Below are positions 46,840 to 54,738 of a stretch of 64,000 nucleotides of DNA, piece after piece. A model generated the notes under the pieces. The model was given only the letters and a program-made list of their open reading frames with translations, ran no database searches and was not told the origin of the DNA. The DNA is from Granulicella sp. S190 (GTDB lineage Bacteria; Acidobacteriota; Terriglobia; Terriglobales; Acidobacteriaceae). Numbering within the stretch: the first letter of the stretch is position 1; every line of letters begins with the position of its first letter. A program made the translations under genes and the position numbers. The stretch lies in assembly GCF_009766095.1 (NCBI RefSeq), contig NZ_LMUD01000007.1:173854-237853 (forward strand). Reading direction: 5' to 3'.

Positions 46840-47418
46840 TTAGAAGCCCTCGCGCCGATAGTCGCCGCTTTTGCCGCCGCTCTTTCGGAGGAGCACGACT
46901 TCGCGGATCCGGATCCCCTTGTCGAGTGCCTTGGTCATGTCGTAGACCGTCAGCGCTGCGATCGATGCCGCCACCATCGCTTCCATCTCTACTCCCGTTC
47001 CTGCGATGGTTGACGCGGTAGCCTCGATCGCGACGCCGCCCTCGACGATCGTTGCGCTCACGTCGACATAGCTGAGCGCGAGCTGATGGCACATGGGAAT
47101 CAGGGTGGATGTCTGCTTCGCCGCTTGAATTCCCGCGAATCTGGCGACCTCCAGCGGATTGCCCTTGGGGTTTTGCGGCAGCGCCTGAAGTACGGAGTCA
47201 CTCAGCTCAACGAAGGCTGCAGCGACTGCCTCGCGTCGCGTCGAGGGCTTCTCGCTGACATCGACCATGTGGGCTTCGCCGGACTCATTGTAGTGCGAAA
47301 GGCGCACAGGCAGAACAACAGTCTGTGTCTGCGGGTCAGGTGGGAAGTCTGCGTCATTGCCCAGCTGCTCGGGGGCGTCGTCCATGATCTGTTCCGAGGT
47401 GTAGTCCACATCATCCAT
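46840..47418 (-). CDS. moaC: Cyclic pyranopterin monophosphate synthase
   Basis: MoaC converts the MoaA product to cyclic pyranopterin monophosphate in molybdenum cofactor synthesis. The catalytic pattern is in GIQAAKQTSTLIPMCHQLAL (conserved Lys and His) and TGVEMEAMVAASIAALTVYD, followed by MTKALDKGIRI. Usual length is about 160 residues; here it is 192 because of an acidic 35-residue N-terminal extension (MDDVDYTSEQIMDDAPEQLG) before RLSHYNESGEAHMVDVSEK. The extension starts at an ATG 9 bases after moeA. An internal start is possible but has no better site. Confidence 0.94.
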   Translation of the reverse strand: MDDVDYTSEQIMDDAPEQLGNDADFPPDPQTQTVVLPVRLSHYNESGEAHMVDVSEKPSTRREAVAAAFVELSDSVLQALPQNPKGNPLEVARFAGIQAAKQTSTLIPMCHQLALSYVDVSATIVEGGVAIEATASTIAGTGVEMEAMVAASIAALTVYDMTKALDKGIRIREVVLLRKSGGKSGDYRREGF

Positions 47419-47427
47419 AACACAAGC

Positions 47428-48663
47428 CTATCGCAGCAGAATGGTAATGACATCCCCGGCTGTAAATCGCTCTCTATCGGGTGGGAGTACAGCGTAACAG
47501 TTGGCGCGGGCATTGGCTGCGAGGTCGCCCGATCCCTGCCATCCGACCACGCGCACCTCGGGGCGAACCCTGTCTGGTGTCCACCGGGCAGGCAGCACGC
47601 GCATGAGGCCCGCCTTGCCGGAGACGTCTTCGGCGAGCGTCGCCTGAAGGAAGCGCGGCGGCTGTGCTCCGGTGCCACTGCTTGCGCGCAGCATCGGCTC
47701 GACGAAACAGTGGAACGTTACCTGCGTCGATATGGGATTTCCGGGCAGCCCAAAGAAGTACTGTGCGGGGAACTCGCCGCTCGCCGGCAGCCGCCCGAAG
47801 ACCAGCGGCTTGCCCGGCTGCATCCACACGCCGGTAATGAAGAACTCCGCGCCGAGCGACTGCAGCACCTCCTCGACGAGGTCGTACTTGCCCATGGAGA
47901 CGCCGCCGGAGAGCAGCATCAAATCACAGCTGCGGGCCGCGCGAATGGTGGCCTCGAGCTCGGGCCGTCGATCCTGCGCGATGGCAAGCTGTACGGGCTC
48001 GCCCCCTGCGTGTGCAATGAGCGCCGCCAGGCCATAGCTGTTGGAGTTTCGAATCTGTTGCGGGCCGGGTGTGTCGGCGAGGTCCACCAACTCGTCGCCG
48101 GTTGCGATGACCGCGACCTTCGGGCGACGAAAGACCTCAAGGTTGGTACAGCCGCAGGAGGCTGCAAGAGCAATCTCGGCACCCTCGATGGTGGTTCTAC
48201 TCGGCAGGACGGTTTGGCCTGCTCTGGCCTCGCTTCCTTGCGGCACGATGTTCTGTTCGCGCCGAATCTCGCGGCCCTCGATTAAGCGGACGGTATCGCC
48301 ATCGCGTTCGACGTGCTCGATCATCACGACGGCGTCAGCACCGGCTGGAACTGGCGCTCCGGTCATGATCTCAATCGCAGCATTGGTCTCCAGGCCGCTG
48401 CCCTCCCACTGCTCTCCTGCTCTCACCAATCCCACGACCTTCAATGGAGAGGCGGCATCGCCAGCCCGCAGGGCAAAGCCGTCGCGGGTCGAACGGTCGA
48501 ACGGCGGCTGATCTCGATCGGCGAATACGGCAGCGGCCAATACGCGGCCTCTACAGGCGAGCAAGGGGATGGTCTCACTCTGCTGCGGCGTGAGGCTCGC
48601 TGCATGTTCCAGCACGATCTTCAACGCGCTATCGAAGTCGAAGACTCCATCCGCAGCCTGCAT
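47428..48663 (-). CDS. moeA: Molybdopterin molybdotransferase
   Basis: MoeA inserts molybdate into adenylylated molybdopterin. The product is 411 residues from ATG 48663, with GGGAGAAG six bases upstream; the frame to 48702 adds only an unlikely hydrophobic tail. Motifs are ADRDQPPFDRSTRDGFAL (active-site Asp region), IMTGAPVPAGADAVVMIEHV, LLSGGVSMGKYDLVEEVL and FGLPGNPISTQVTFHCFV, all standard in MoeA. It leads the moeA-moaC pair. The other moa/mob genes are not in the window. Confidence 0.95.
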   Translation of the reverse strand: MQAADGVFDFDSALKIVLEHAASLTPQQSETIPLLACRGRVLAAAVFADRDQPPFDRSTRDGFALRAGDAASPLKVVGLVRAGEQWEGSGLETNAAIEIMTGAPVPAGADAVVMIEHVERDGDTVRLIEGREIRREQNIVPQGSEARAGQTVLPSRTTIEGAEIALAASCGCTNLEVFRRPKVAVIATGDELVDLADTPGPQQIRNSNSYGLAALIAHAGGEPVQLAIAQDRRPELEATIRAARSCDLMLLSGGVSMGKYDLVEEVLQSLGAEFFITGVWMQPGKPLVFGRLPASGEFPAQYFFGLPGNPISTQVTFHCFVEPMLRASSGTGAQPPRFLQATLAEDVSGKAGLMRVLPARWTPDRVRPEVRVVGWQGSGDLAANARANCYAVLPPDRERFTAGDVITILLR

Positions 48664-48717
48664 GTCTTCTCCCGCCAACCATATTGAAAAAGTAAGGAAC
48701 AACTATGGAGCAGACAA

Positions 48718-48747
48718 AAGGCCCCGAGCATGCTCGCCCGGGGCCTT
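48718..48747 (-). terminator. Terminator of the TPR gene
   Basis: AAGGCCCCG (48718-48726) pairs with CGGGGCCTT (48739-48747). On the minus strand the hairpin is followed by TTTTGTC. It lies 17 bases past the stop of the gene at 48764. Confidence 0.8.
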
Positions 48748-48763
48748 CTCTCTGGTTTAGAGA

Positions 48764-49957
48764 CTACTTCTTTCCGGCTTTGAAGCTCGACTTCACCGGT
48801 GCTCCGATGCCCTCGAGAATACCCTTCACGTCGGCAGCGTGCGACCCATCGGGAGAGAGTTCAAGGTACGCCTGATAAGCCTCGACGCATCCTGGGGGAG
48901 CCACGATCTTCTGTGTCTTCGGATCGACCGTCGCCTGCGGAATCAGCGCCTGTCCCTTGATGTAGTAAGCATCAGCCTTCTTCGGATCGGCTGCAATCGC
49001 CTTGTCGGCTGCTGCGCCCGCTTCAACAAGCTTGCCTGAGTTGTAAAGGGTTGCGGCTTCGTTGAAGTAGTACATGCCGGCCTTCTCCGGCTGCGCTTTG
49101 GCAGCCTGCTCGTAGGCGTCGGAGGAGGCTTTGGCGTCTCCAAGCTTTGCCTCAGCCTGGCCCAGCTGGTTGTAGGCAACGCCGGCAGTCTCCGGATTCG
49201 GCTTCTTGGAGGCTGCGTTCAGGTCGGCAGCTTTCTTGTAAGAGGTTGCGGCATCGGTGTACTTCTGCACGATGGCCGGGTCGTTCACGGAGGTACCCGC
49301 TGCCTTGGCAGCCTTGGCTGCTGCGTCTCCGCTGCCGAGCTGTCCATCGCCCAGCGTCACCCACAGGATGCCTTCGTCCCCCTTGATCTCTGTCGCCTGC
49401 TTCATCGCGGTGATCGCGGAGTCGTAGTTGCCCGCCTTGTTATCCGCGCGCGCCTGGGTCAGCAGCGCATTCAGGTTCGAGACCTTTGCGTTGGCTGCGC
49501 TGACCTCGGAGTTCTTCTTCTTGTACTCTTCGATCTGCTTCCGCTCCTCGGGTGTCATCTTGCTGAGGTATTCGGGGCGAGACATGTCGAAGTTCACGAG
49601 CTTGTCTTCTTCTTTGGCGATGGGAACGTTTTCGTTGAAGTCGAGGCTCTTGTCATCCTGGAAGACGAACACGATGTAGTTGTTCGCTGCGATCCCGGTG
49701 CCCTTGTAGTCTCCGTTTGCGTCAATCGGGAAGGTGTAGAGGTACTTTCTATCCTTCGCTTCCGAGGTTCGATCCGTCGACAGGCGAACTTCGCCCTTGG
49801 TAAGGGGGAAGCCTGCAGGATTCAGGACGTGTCCGTGAATGCTGGCGGTTCCGGCGGGGGGTGCTGCCTGTGCTTTCAGGCGGGCAGGCTGCGCCAGCGC
49901 CAGAACTACCAGCAGAGCGGCTGCCAGGGTGCTTATCTTCCATCCGATACGTTTCAT
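48764..49957 (-). CDS. Exported TPR protein with carboxypeptidase-regulatory-like N-terminal domain
   Basis: This 397-residue protein has a signal peptide (KRIGWKISTLAAALLVVLAL, ending LKAQ). Residues 35-115 form a beta-sandwich like carboxypeptidase regulatory domains (TASIHGHVLNPAGFPLTKGE, then FPIDANGDYKGTGIAANNYI). A linker with PEERKQIEEYKKKNSEVSAA follows. TPR units fill residues 160-370 (ALLTQARADNKAGNYDSAIT, GVAYNQLGQAEAKLGDAKAS, GMYYFNEAATLYNSGKLVEA). Many such proteins occur in Acidobacteria; no role is established. It is a single-gene unit with a terminator. Confidence 0.83.
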   Translation of the reverse strand: MKRIGWKISTLAAALLVVLALAQPARLKAQAAPPAGTASIHGHVLNPAGFPLTKGEVRLSTDRTSEAKDRKYLYTFPIDANGDYKGTGIAANNYIVFVFQDDKSLDFNENVPIAKEEDKLVNFDMSRPEYLSKMTPEERKQIEEYKKKNSEVSAANAKVSNLNALLTQARADNKAGNYDSAITAMKQATEIKGDEGILWVTLGDGQLGSGDAAAKAAKAAGTSVNDPAIVQKYTDAATSYKKAADLNAASKKPNPETAGVAYNQLGQAEAKLGDAKASSDAYEQAAKAQPEKAGMYYFNEAATLYNSGKLVEAGAAADKAIAADPKKADAYYIKGQALIPQATVDPKTQKIVAPPGCVEAYQAYLELSPDGSHAADVKGILEGIGAPVKSSFKAGKK

Positions 49958-50049
49958 GCTCTTATCTTCTCCTGGCCCATTAGCGCGGGCGTAAGTGTTC
50001 GTTGCAAAGCGAATTGTACTTCCTCAAAATTGGATGCAAAATGCAGCGG

Positions 50050-50745
50050 TCATGCGACCGCATACGGGATGGGATCGACCGCTCCGGCCTCGCGAAATGC
50101 CCGCAGCCTCAGAACGCAGCTCTCGCATACGCCGCAGGCCTCAGTCTGACCGGAATAGCATGACCAACTTACATGGAACGGTGCACCCAGTTCAACTCCC
50201 AGCCGGACGATCTCGCTCTTGCGCATCCGGATCAGCGGTGTCACGACCTGGATCTTTCCTTCTTTCGTGCCCGTCCGGATGAGCTGATTGAAGGCGTCGT
50301 AGTAGGCCGGACGGCAGTCTGGATACCCCGAACTATCTTGTTCGACCGCCCCGATGAAGACGGTTTCGGCGCCCAGAACCTCCGCCCAGCTTACCGCCGC
50401 GGAGAGAAAGTGCGCGTTTCGAAAGGGAACGTAGGTGACCGGAACTTCGTCGCCGATGGAGGCCTCGTCTCCTGCCACCGGCACCGCGATGGAGGCATCG
50501 GTAAGCGCAGACCCGCCGATCCGTCGAAAGAGGTCGATCTTTAGATGCAGCAGCTCTTTGGCTCCTACGATGCGGGCCACCTCCTGGGCGGAGTGCAGCT
50601 CGCGATCCTCGGTTCTCTGGCCGTAGCTGAAGTGGACAGCGTAGACGTCGTAGTCCCGCGCCGCCAGCGCAGCGCATACGGAGGAGTCCATTCCACCCGA
50701 CAGGCAGAGCACGGCGCGCAGACGGTTCGACTCAGGCGTCGCCAT
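50050..50745 (-). CDS. queC: 7-cyano-7-deazaguanine synthase
   Basis: The product is 231 residues from ATG 50745; a GTG directly before it is an alternative. QueC converts carboxydeazaguanine to preQ0, the queuosine precursor, using ATP. The PP-loop is CLSGGMDSSVCA near residues 13-24. The zinc-binding cysteines are in CYSGQTEACGVCESCVLR near the C-terminus. VPFRNAHFLSAAVSWAEVLG is also conserved. The start lies inside the preceding DUF2007 gene, with a 14-base overlap. It is the last gene of the lipid A/core operon. Confidence 0.95.
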   Translation of the reverse strand: MATPESNRLRAVLCLSGGMDSSVCAALAARDYDVYAVHFSYGQRTEDRELHSAQEVARIVGAKELLHLKIDLFRRIGGSALTDASIAVPVAGDEASIGDEVPVTYVPFRNAHFLSAAVSWAEVLGAETVFIGAVEQDSSGYPDCRPAYYDAFNQLIRTGTKEGKIQVVTPLIRMRKSEIVRLGVELGAPFHVSWSCYSGQTEACGVCESCVLRLRAFREAGAVDPIPYAVA

Positions 50746-51052
50746 CACCCGCCTCCAACTCGCGCTCTTCGGCGGAGGTCAGCTCGTCTCCGGTCAGTTC
50801 ACCGACGGCCTCGGCGAGAATCTCCCGCGCCGTCTCTTCATCCTGCTTGTGGACCAGCAGCCGCGCCCGAAAAGCTAACGCCAGCAAACTGTTGGCATTC
50901 TCACCCTGAAGGAAGCATTCGATGCCTGCAGACTCGAGCATGCCCTTAGCCATCTGCGCGTTGACGGGCTCGAGAAACTTGCCCACGGTTACGAACTTGT
51001 CGGGATCCTGCGCTTCGGGATCCAACGCTGCATCCTGAGTCTCATCTGTCAT
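50732..51052 (-). CDS. DUF2007 domain protein
   Basis: The product is 106 residues from ATG 51052 (the preceding TTG is the longer option). The central segment VGKFLEPVNAQMAKGMLESA, then GIECFLQGENANSLLALAFR and ARLLVHKQDEETAREIL match DUF2007, a small signal-transducing-protein-like fold of unknown function. The tails are acidic. It lies 19 bases after DUF3108 and overlaps queC by 14 bases. Confidence 0.85.
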   Translation of the reverse strand: MTDETQDAALDPEAQDPDKFVTVGKFLEPVNAQMAKGMLESAGIECFLQGENANSLLALAFRARLLVHKQDEETAREILAEAVGELTGDELTSAEERELEAGDGDA

Positions 51053-51071
51053 CAAAGAGCCGTCTTTCTTC

Positions 51072-51959
51072 TTATTTCGGTTCGTACGACTGCAGGTGGA
51101 AGGTGATCGTTCCCCAGAACAGCCGAGCCTGAATCTGTACCGGCATGTGCCTCGCGTCGTCGGTGTACCAGACCCAGATGTGGCCGCGGTTCTTCACGAT
51201 GCCCTCATCCGCGGTCGGCTCGACCTTGAGCGTCTGGAAGGTTCCTGCCGGAGTCTTGATCTCTTCTTTGCCCTCCACCTTCATAGCCACGGTCACGGTG
51301 CGCATGGAGTCCGCCAGCGGAAAGCGGATGCTCTGACCGACCACCATCGGCTGCGAGGCGGCATAGAAGATCGCGGAGAGAGAGTCGGTGACGCAGGCCG
51401 GGATCGAGGCGGTCTGATCCTTGGAGGTGCCTTTTACCAGGTTCTTCTCGACCTGCTTCTGCTTGCCCTGCGCGTAGTCGAAAGAGAGCTCGCTCGAGAT
51501 CTTGCGGCGACCCTCCTGCAGTTGCTTGCTGAAGCCGGTGGAGCATCCGGTCTTGGTGTCGAACCCGGCCTGAAATTTATCGATCACGGGGAAGAGCATG
51601 GTCACCGCGCCTGTGGTGTCGGCGGTGGCTGTAATCTTCTGCACCGTTCCTTGCTGCTCCAGTTGGAAGACCGCTGTGCCGGCGGTAAAGACGCGCCAGT
51701 CCACGGTAAAGCTCAGGGTCTGCTTCTCCGGGAAGGCAAAGCCAGGTTGCGGAGGCTGCAAGGTCGGGATCACGACCGGTTGCGGCGCGGGCTTCGGCCC
51801 AAGTCCCAAAAGCTGCGCTCTCGCCGTCAGCGAGATCGTGGAACACAGCATCAGGAGGATAAACGCAAGAAAAGACAGTTCCGGCTTCAGCAAAGGGGCA
51901 GCACTCTCACGAGTTGAAGTTTGTGGGCGATTCGCCCCAGCCTCCACGCCTTCAGTCAC
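51072..51959 (-). CDS. DUF3108 exported protein
   Basis: The product is 295 residues from GTG 51959, which overlaps the stop of the upstream gene as GTGA. Residues 1-28 are polar, followed by a hydrophobic stretch (PELSFLAFILLMLCSTISLT, ending ARAQ) that may act as signal peptide or anchor. DUF3108 features are PEKQTLSFTVDWRVFTAGTA, FQAGFDTKTGCSTGFSKQLQ and GHIWVWYTDDARHMPVQIQA. The family is periplasmic and of unknown function, often near lipid A or polysaccharide genes, as here. The exact start is uncertain. Confidence 0.8.
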   Translation of the reverse strand: MTEGVEAGANRPQTSTRESAAPLLKPELSFLAFILLMLCSTISLTARAQLLGLGPKPAPQPVVIPTLQPPQPGFAFPEKQTLSFTVDWRVFTAGTAVFQLEQQGTVQKITATADTTGAVTMLFPVIDKFQAGFDTKTGCSTGFSKQLQEGRRKISSELSFDYAQGKQKQVEKNLVKGTSKDQTASIPACVTDSLSAIFYAASQPMVVGQSIRFPLADSMRTVTVAMKVEGKEEIKTPAGTFQTLKVEPTADEGIVKNRGHIWVWYTDDARHMPVQIQARLFWGTITFHLQSYEPK

Positions 51960-52531
51960 CGACGGTGATGGAGAAGAAGCCGGACCGCCAGCGCGAGATA
52001 GATCGCGCCAGCACCCATAAGAGCATTGTACTCGCGGTGGTGCTGCCACTGCTGCCAGGAGAACTTGCCCCCGCTCGCATTCTCATCGACCGGGAACCGA
52101 GCCGCCGTCAGTCGTGGCAGCAGCCTGGGCACCTTCGCGGCGTACTCGCTGAAGTCGGCAAAGTGCTCTCGCAGGTAGGCTTCCTCACTCTGAATCGTCG
52201 GGATATAGATCGCCGCAAACAGAGCCGTCAACGCAATCAGGATCACCCAGCTATCCGCCGCAGCGGCAAATCCAAATGCGATCAGCATCGACCCCAGGTA
52301 GAGCGGATTGCGCGTGTAGGCATAGGGGCCGGTAAAGGTCAGCTCAGCGTTCTTGCGAACGTACCCGGCTGCGTAGGCTCGCAGCCACACCCCGGGAACT
52401 ACCAGCAGAAGGCTCAGCAGCATGGTCTTGCCGGTGGGCCGCGCCAGCCATAGAAATACCGCGGCAAAGACAAATCCCAACGGCACCCGGATACGCCGCG
52501 CGATTCTCTGCCATGTCGTTCGTTCGCTCAC
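51956..52531 (-). CDS. Isoprenylcysteine carboxylmethyltransferase-family membrane protein
   Basis: This 191-residue protein has membrane helices at about residues 17-30, 36-52, 80-95 and 95-110. The signature TFTGPYAYTRNPLYLGSMLI, then EEAYLREHFADFSEYAAKVPR match ICMT/PEMT-like phospholipid or isoprenylcysteine methyltransferases. The C-terminal helix covers residues 170-187. Start GTG 52531 overlaps the heptosyltransferase stop (GTGA). The substrate is unknown; the operon context suggests a lipid modification. Confidence 0.85.
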   Translation of the reverse strand: MSERTTWQRIARRIRVPLGFVFAAVFLWLARPTGKTMLLSLLLVVPGVWLRAYAAGYVRKNAELTFTGPYAYTRNPLYLGSMLIAFGFAAAADSWVILIALTALFAAIYIPTIQSEEAYLREHFADFSEYAAKVPRLLPRLTAARFPVDENASGGKFSWQQWQHHREYNALMGAGAIYLALAVRLLLHHRR

Positions 52532-53670
52532 CTCTTCACCTTATCCTGTCCAACCAGCAGCAGAGCAAGCGCAGCCTCCACCACCTTGTCCGTCGTGATC
52601 TGCATCAACCCCACCTCTGTCTCGGTGCGCCGCGTGTGATCCAGGGTGCTGGACTCATGCCGCAACACCCGCGCCTCGGTCCCGAACGGTCCATTTCTGG
52701 CAGGGTTCGTCGGCCCATACAGCCCAACCACCGGCCTCTGCAGCGCCGCCGCGAGATGTAATGGCCCCGTATCTCCTGCAATCACGACTCCGGCCCGTCG
52801 CACCAAGGCGATCATCTGACCAATAGAGCAGGGAACCAGAGTCGCATAACCTTCGCTTGAGGCAATCACTTTATCCGCCGTTCGATCTCCCAGCGTCTCA
52901 TTCACCAGCGTGCAGTACCCTGCGCGGCCCAACGCCGCCGCGACCGCTCCATAACGCTCGGCAGGCCACTGCTTCGCACCCCAGCCAGCGGTCGGCGCAA
53001 CAAACGCAAACTGCTCCCCCTGCGCCAGAGTTTGAGCCAGCAGACCGTCGCACCATGCCTCCGCCTCTGAATCGATGGGAAGCGTAACCTTTGCTGGGCT
53101 TAGCTTCTCTCCTACTGCCGCTCCCAGCAACTCACACCCTTGCTCGATCACATGACGCGCGGTCGTCAACACTCGTTGCTTGTAAAACCAACGGGCCTGC
53201 CTCTCTCGCGGCTCAGCCTGTCCGGCAAACACTCGCGCTCCGGCCATCCGCCCCACAATCGCCGACTTAAGCGATCCCTGCATATCGACACAAACGTCGT
53301 ACTCCCACATCCGCAGCTCGCGTCGCGCAGCATTGATATCGCTCAGCGTCGATGGGGAAAACGGCCGCTCCTTCCAGGCCTTTGCCGGCACCTGATGCCA
53401 CTGATCGACCAACGGCATCCTGTCGCTGCGACCAGCCCCGCAGGATGCGCGGTCAAAATCCGCCGAAGTCTGCAGCAACTCACTCCACCTCGGTTCGATC
53501 GCCCATCCGATAAACCAATCCGGATGCGACTCGCGCAGCGCGGCGACAGCGGGCATCGCGTGGAGCACATCTCCCATCGCTCCGATGCGAACAATCAGGA
53601 CGCGCCGCGGTCGATCTGCCACGTGAGATGCCAGCCTGTCCGGCGAGGAGAGTGTGCTTTCGTGGTCCAA
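52528..53670 (-). CDS. Glycosyltransferase family 9 (heptosyltransferase-type)
   Basis: This 380-residue protein has the GT9 start VLIVRIGAMGDVLHAMPAVAA, the central CVDMQGSLKSAIVGRMAGAR and the nucleotide-sugar region VVIAGDTGPLHLAAALQRPVV followed by GLYGPTNPARNGP. These fit LPS core heptosyltransferase I (WaaC-like). The frame starts at TTG 53670; GTG 53622, 16 codons in, is possible. It is 40 bases after lpxK and overlaps the methyltransferase-like gene by 4 bases. Whether the donor is heptose is inferred. Confidence 0.87.
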   Translation of the reverse strand: MDHESTLSSPDRLASHVADRPRRVLIVRIGAMGDVLHAMPAVAALRESHPDWFIGWAIEPRWSELLQTSADFDRASCGAGRSDRMPLVDQWHQVPAKAWKERPFSPSTLSDINAARRELRMWEYDVCVDMQGSLKSAIVGRMAGARVFAGQAEPRERQARWFYKQRVLTTARHVIEQGCELLGAAVGEKLSPAKVTLPIDSEAEAWCDGLLAQTLAQGEQFAFVAPTAGWGAKQWPAERYGAVAAALGRAGYCTLVNETLGDRTADKVIASSEGYATLVPCSIGQMIALVRRAGVVIAGDTGPLHLAAALQRPVVGLYGPTNPARNGPFGTEARVLRHESSTLDHTRRTETEVGLMQITTDKVVEAALALLLVGQDKVKR

Positions 53671-53709
53671 GCCATGATTTTCTCATGCGGAGCGCACGAT
53701 TTCGCGGCG

Positions 53710-54738
53710 CTAGCGTCTGCGACGATCCAGCCTGCCCACGGTAGTTACCAGCTGTTCCAGAACCTGCTTCTCATTCACCAGCTCCACGCAGAGACGAGCC
53801 ACGACGACCGGCCCGATGGTCTCCAGACGGTCTCGCATCACGGGTGTCAGCTTCACCGCGTCCTTCTCGGTGGTGACGAATCCATTTGCTTCAACCGCGC
53901 GCGCCGCCTGGAGCAGATGTGCGATGTCTGCTTCGCTGTAGGCATGATGATCTTCAAACGACACGGCCTTTGCCGGCTCGTACCCTTGAGCTTTAAGCAT
54001 GCTGATGAAGTTATTGGGCCGGGCGATTCCGCAGAACGCCAAAGGTATCGTGGGCAGTGCCACTTCGCCTCCCTCGCCGAGGCTGAGCCGCCTCCGAATT
54101 AACCAGAGCGCAGGTTTGCCTGTGGCTCCGCTCAGTCCGTTGACGACACCTCTTAGCGAGTCCGCTTCTTCTTCGCGCAGGATCACCACATCCGCTTGCC
54201 CGATGACTTCGAGAGGCTCGCGCAGATTTCCCGCCGGCAGCAGCGCGTCGTCCACATCCTCCTGAGTAAGCAAAACGATATCGATGTCGCGAGCCAGCCT
54301 GCGATGTTGAAAGCCATCGTCCAGCAGATGCACCACGAGCTTCTCAGAGGGCTCTGCCTGCTCCGCCATTACGCCGGCCTGATAGCGGTCGGCACCGACA
54401 TAGACGGGCACGCCCGACCGTTGCGCCAGCAGCACAGGCTCATCTCCATGCCAGCGCGCATCGTCGAAGGGGTCGACCCTGGAGATCGCATCGGACTGGC
54501 GTTTGTATCCGCGCGTCAGGATGCGGACCGCATAGCCTCGATGGCGCAGAATGCTCGCCAGCATCAGGACGACCGGAGTCTTTCCCGCGCCACCTGCGGA
54601 GACGCTTCCCACGCTGATGACCGTGCTCTCCAGGTGGCTGCGCTTCAACCAGCCCCAGGCGAACATCTGTTTTTTGAAGGCCAGCGCAGCGCCGTACAGC
54701 GGAGCCAGCGGCAGCAACCATGGTCTTCGCACGCTCAT
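53710..54738 (-). CDS. lpxK: Tetraacyldisaccharide 4'-kinase
   Basis: LpxK phosphorylates the 4'-position of the lipid A precursor at the inner membrane. The 342-residue protein has the N-terminal hydrophobic helix (RRPWLLPLAPLYGAALAFKK), the Walker A loop VSAGGAGKTPVVL near residues 46-58, and VVHLLDDGFQHRRLARDIDI with the catalytic Asp/His region. FCGIARPNNFISML and FVTTEKDAVKL are further family features. It overlaps the waaA stop by 4 bases. Confidence 0.95.
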   Translation of the reverse strand: MSVRRPWLLPLAPLYGAALAFKKQMFAWGWLKRSHLESTVISVGSVSAGGAGKTPVVLMLASILRHRGYAVRILTRGYKRQSDAISRVDPFDDARWHGDEPVLLAQRSGVPVYVGADRYQAGVMAEQAEPSEKLVVHLLDDGFQHRRLARDIDIVLLTQEDVDDALLPAGNLREPLEVIGQADVVILREEEADSLRGVVNGLSGATGKPALWLIRRRLSLGEGGEVALPTIPLAFCGIARPNNFISMLKAQGYEPAKAVSFEDHHAYSEADIAHLLQAARAVEANGFVTTEKDAVKLTPVMRDRLETIGPVVVARLCVELVNEKQVLEQLVTTVGRLDRRRR

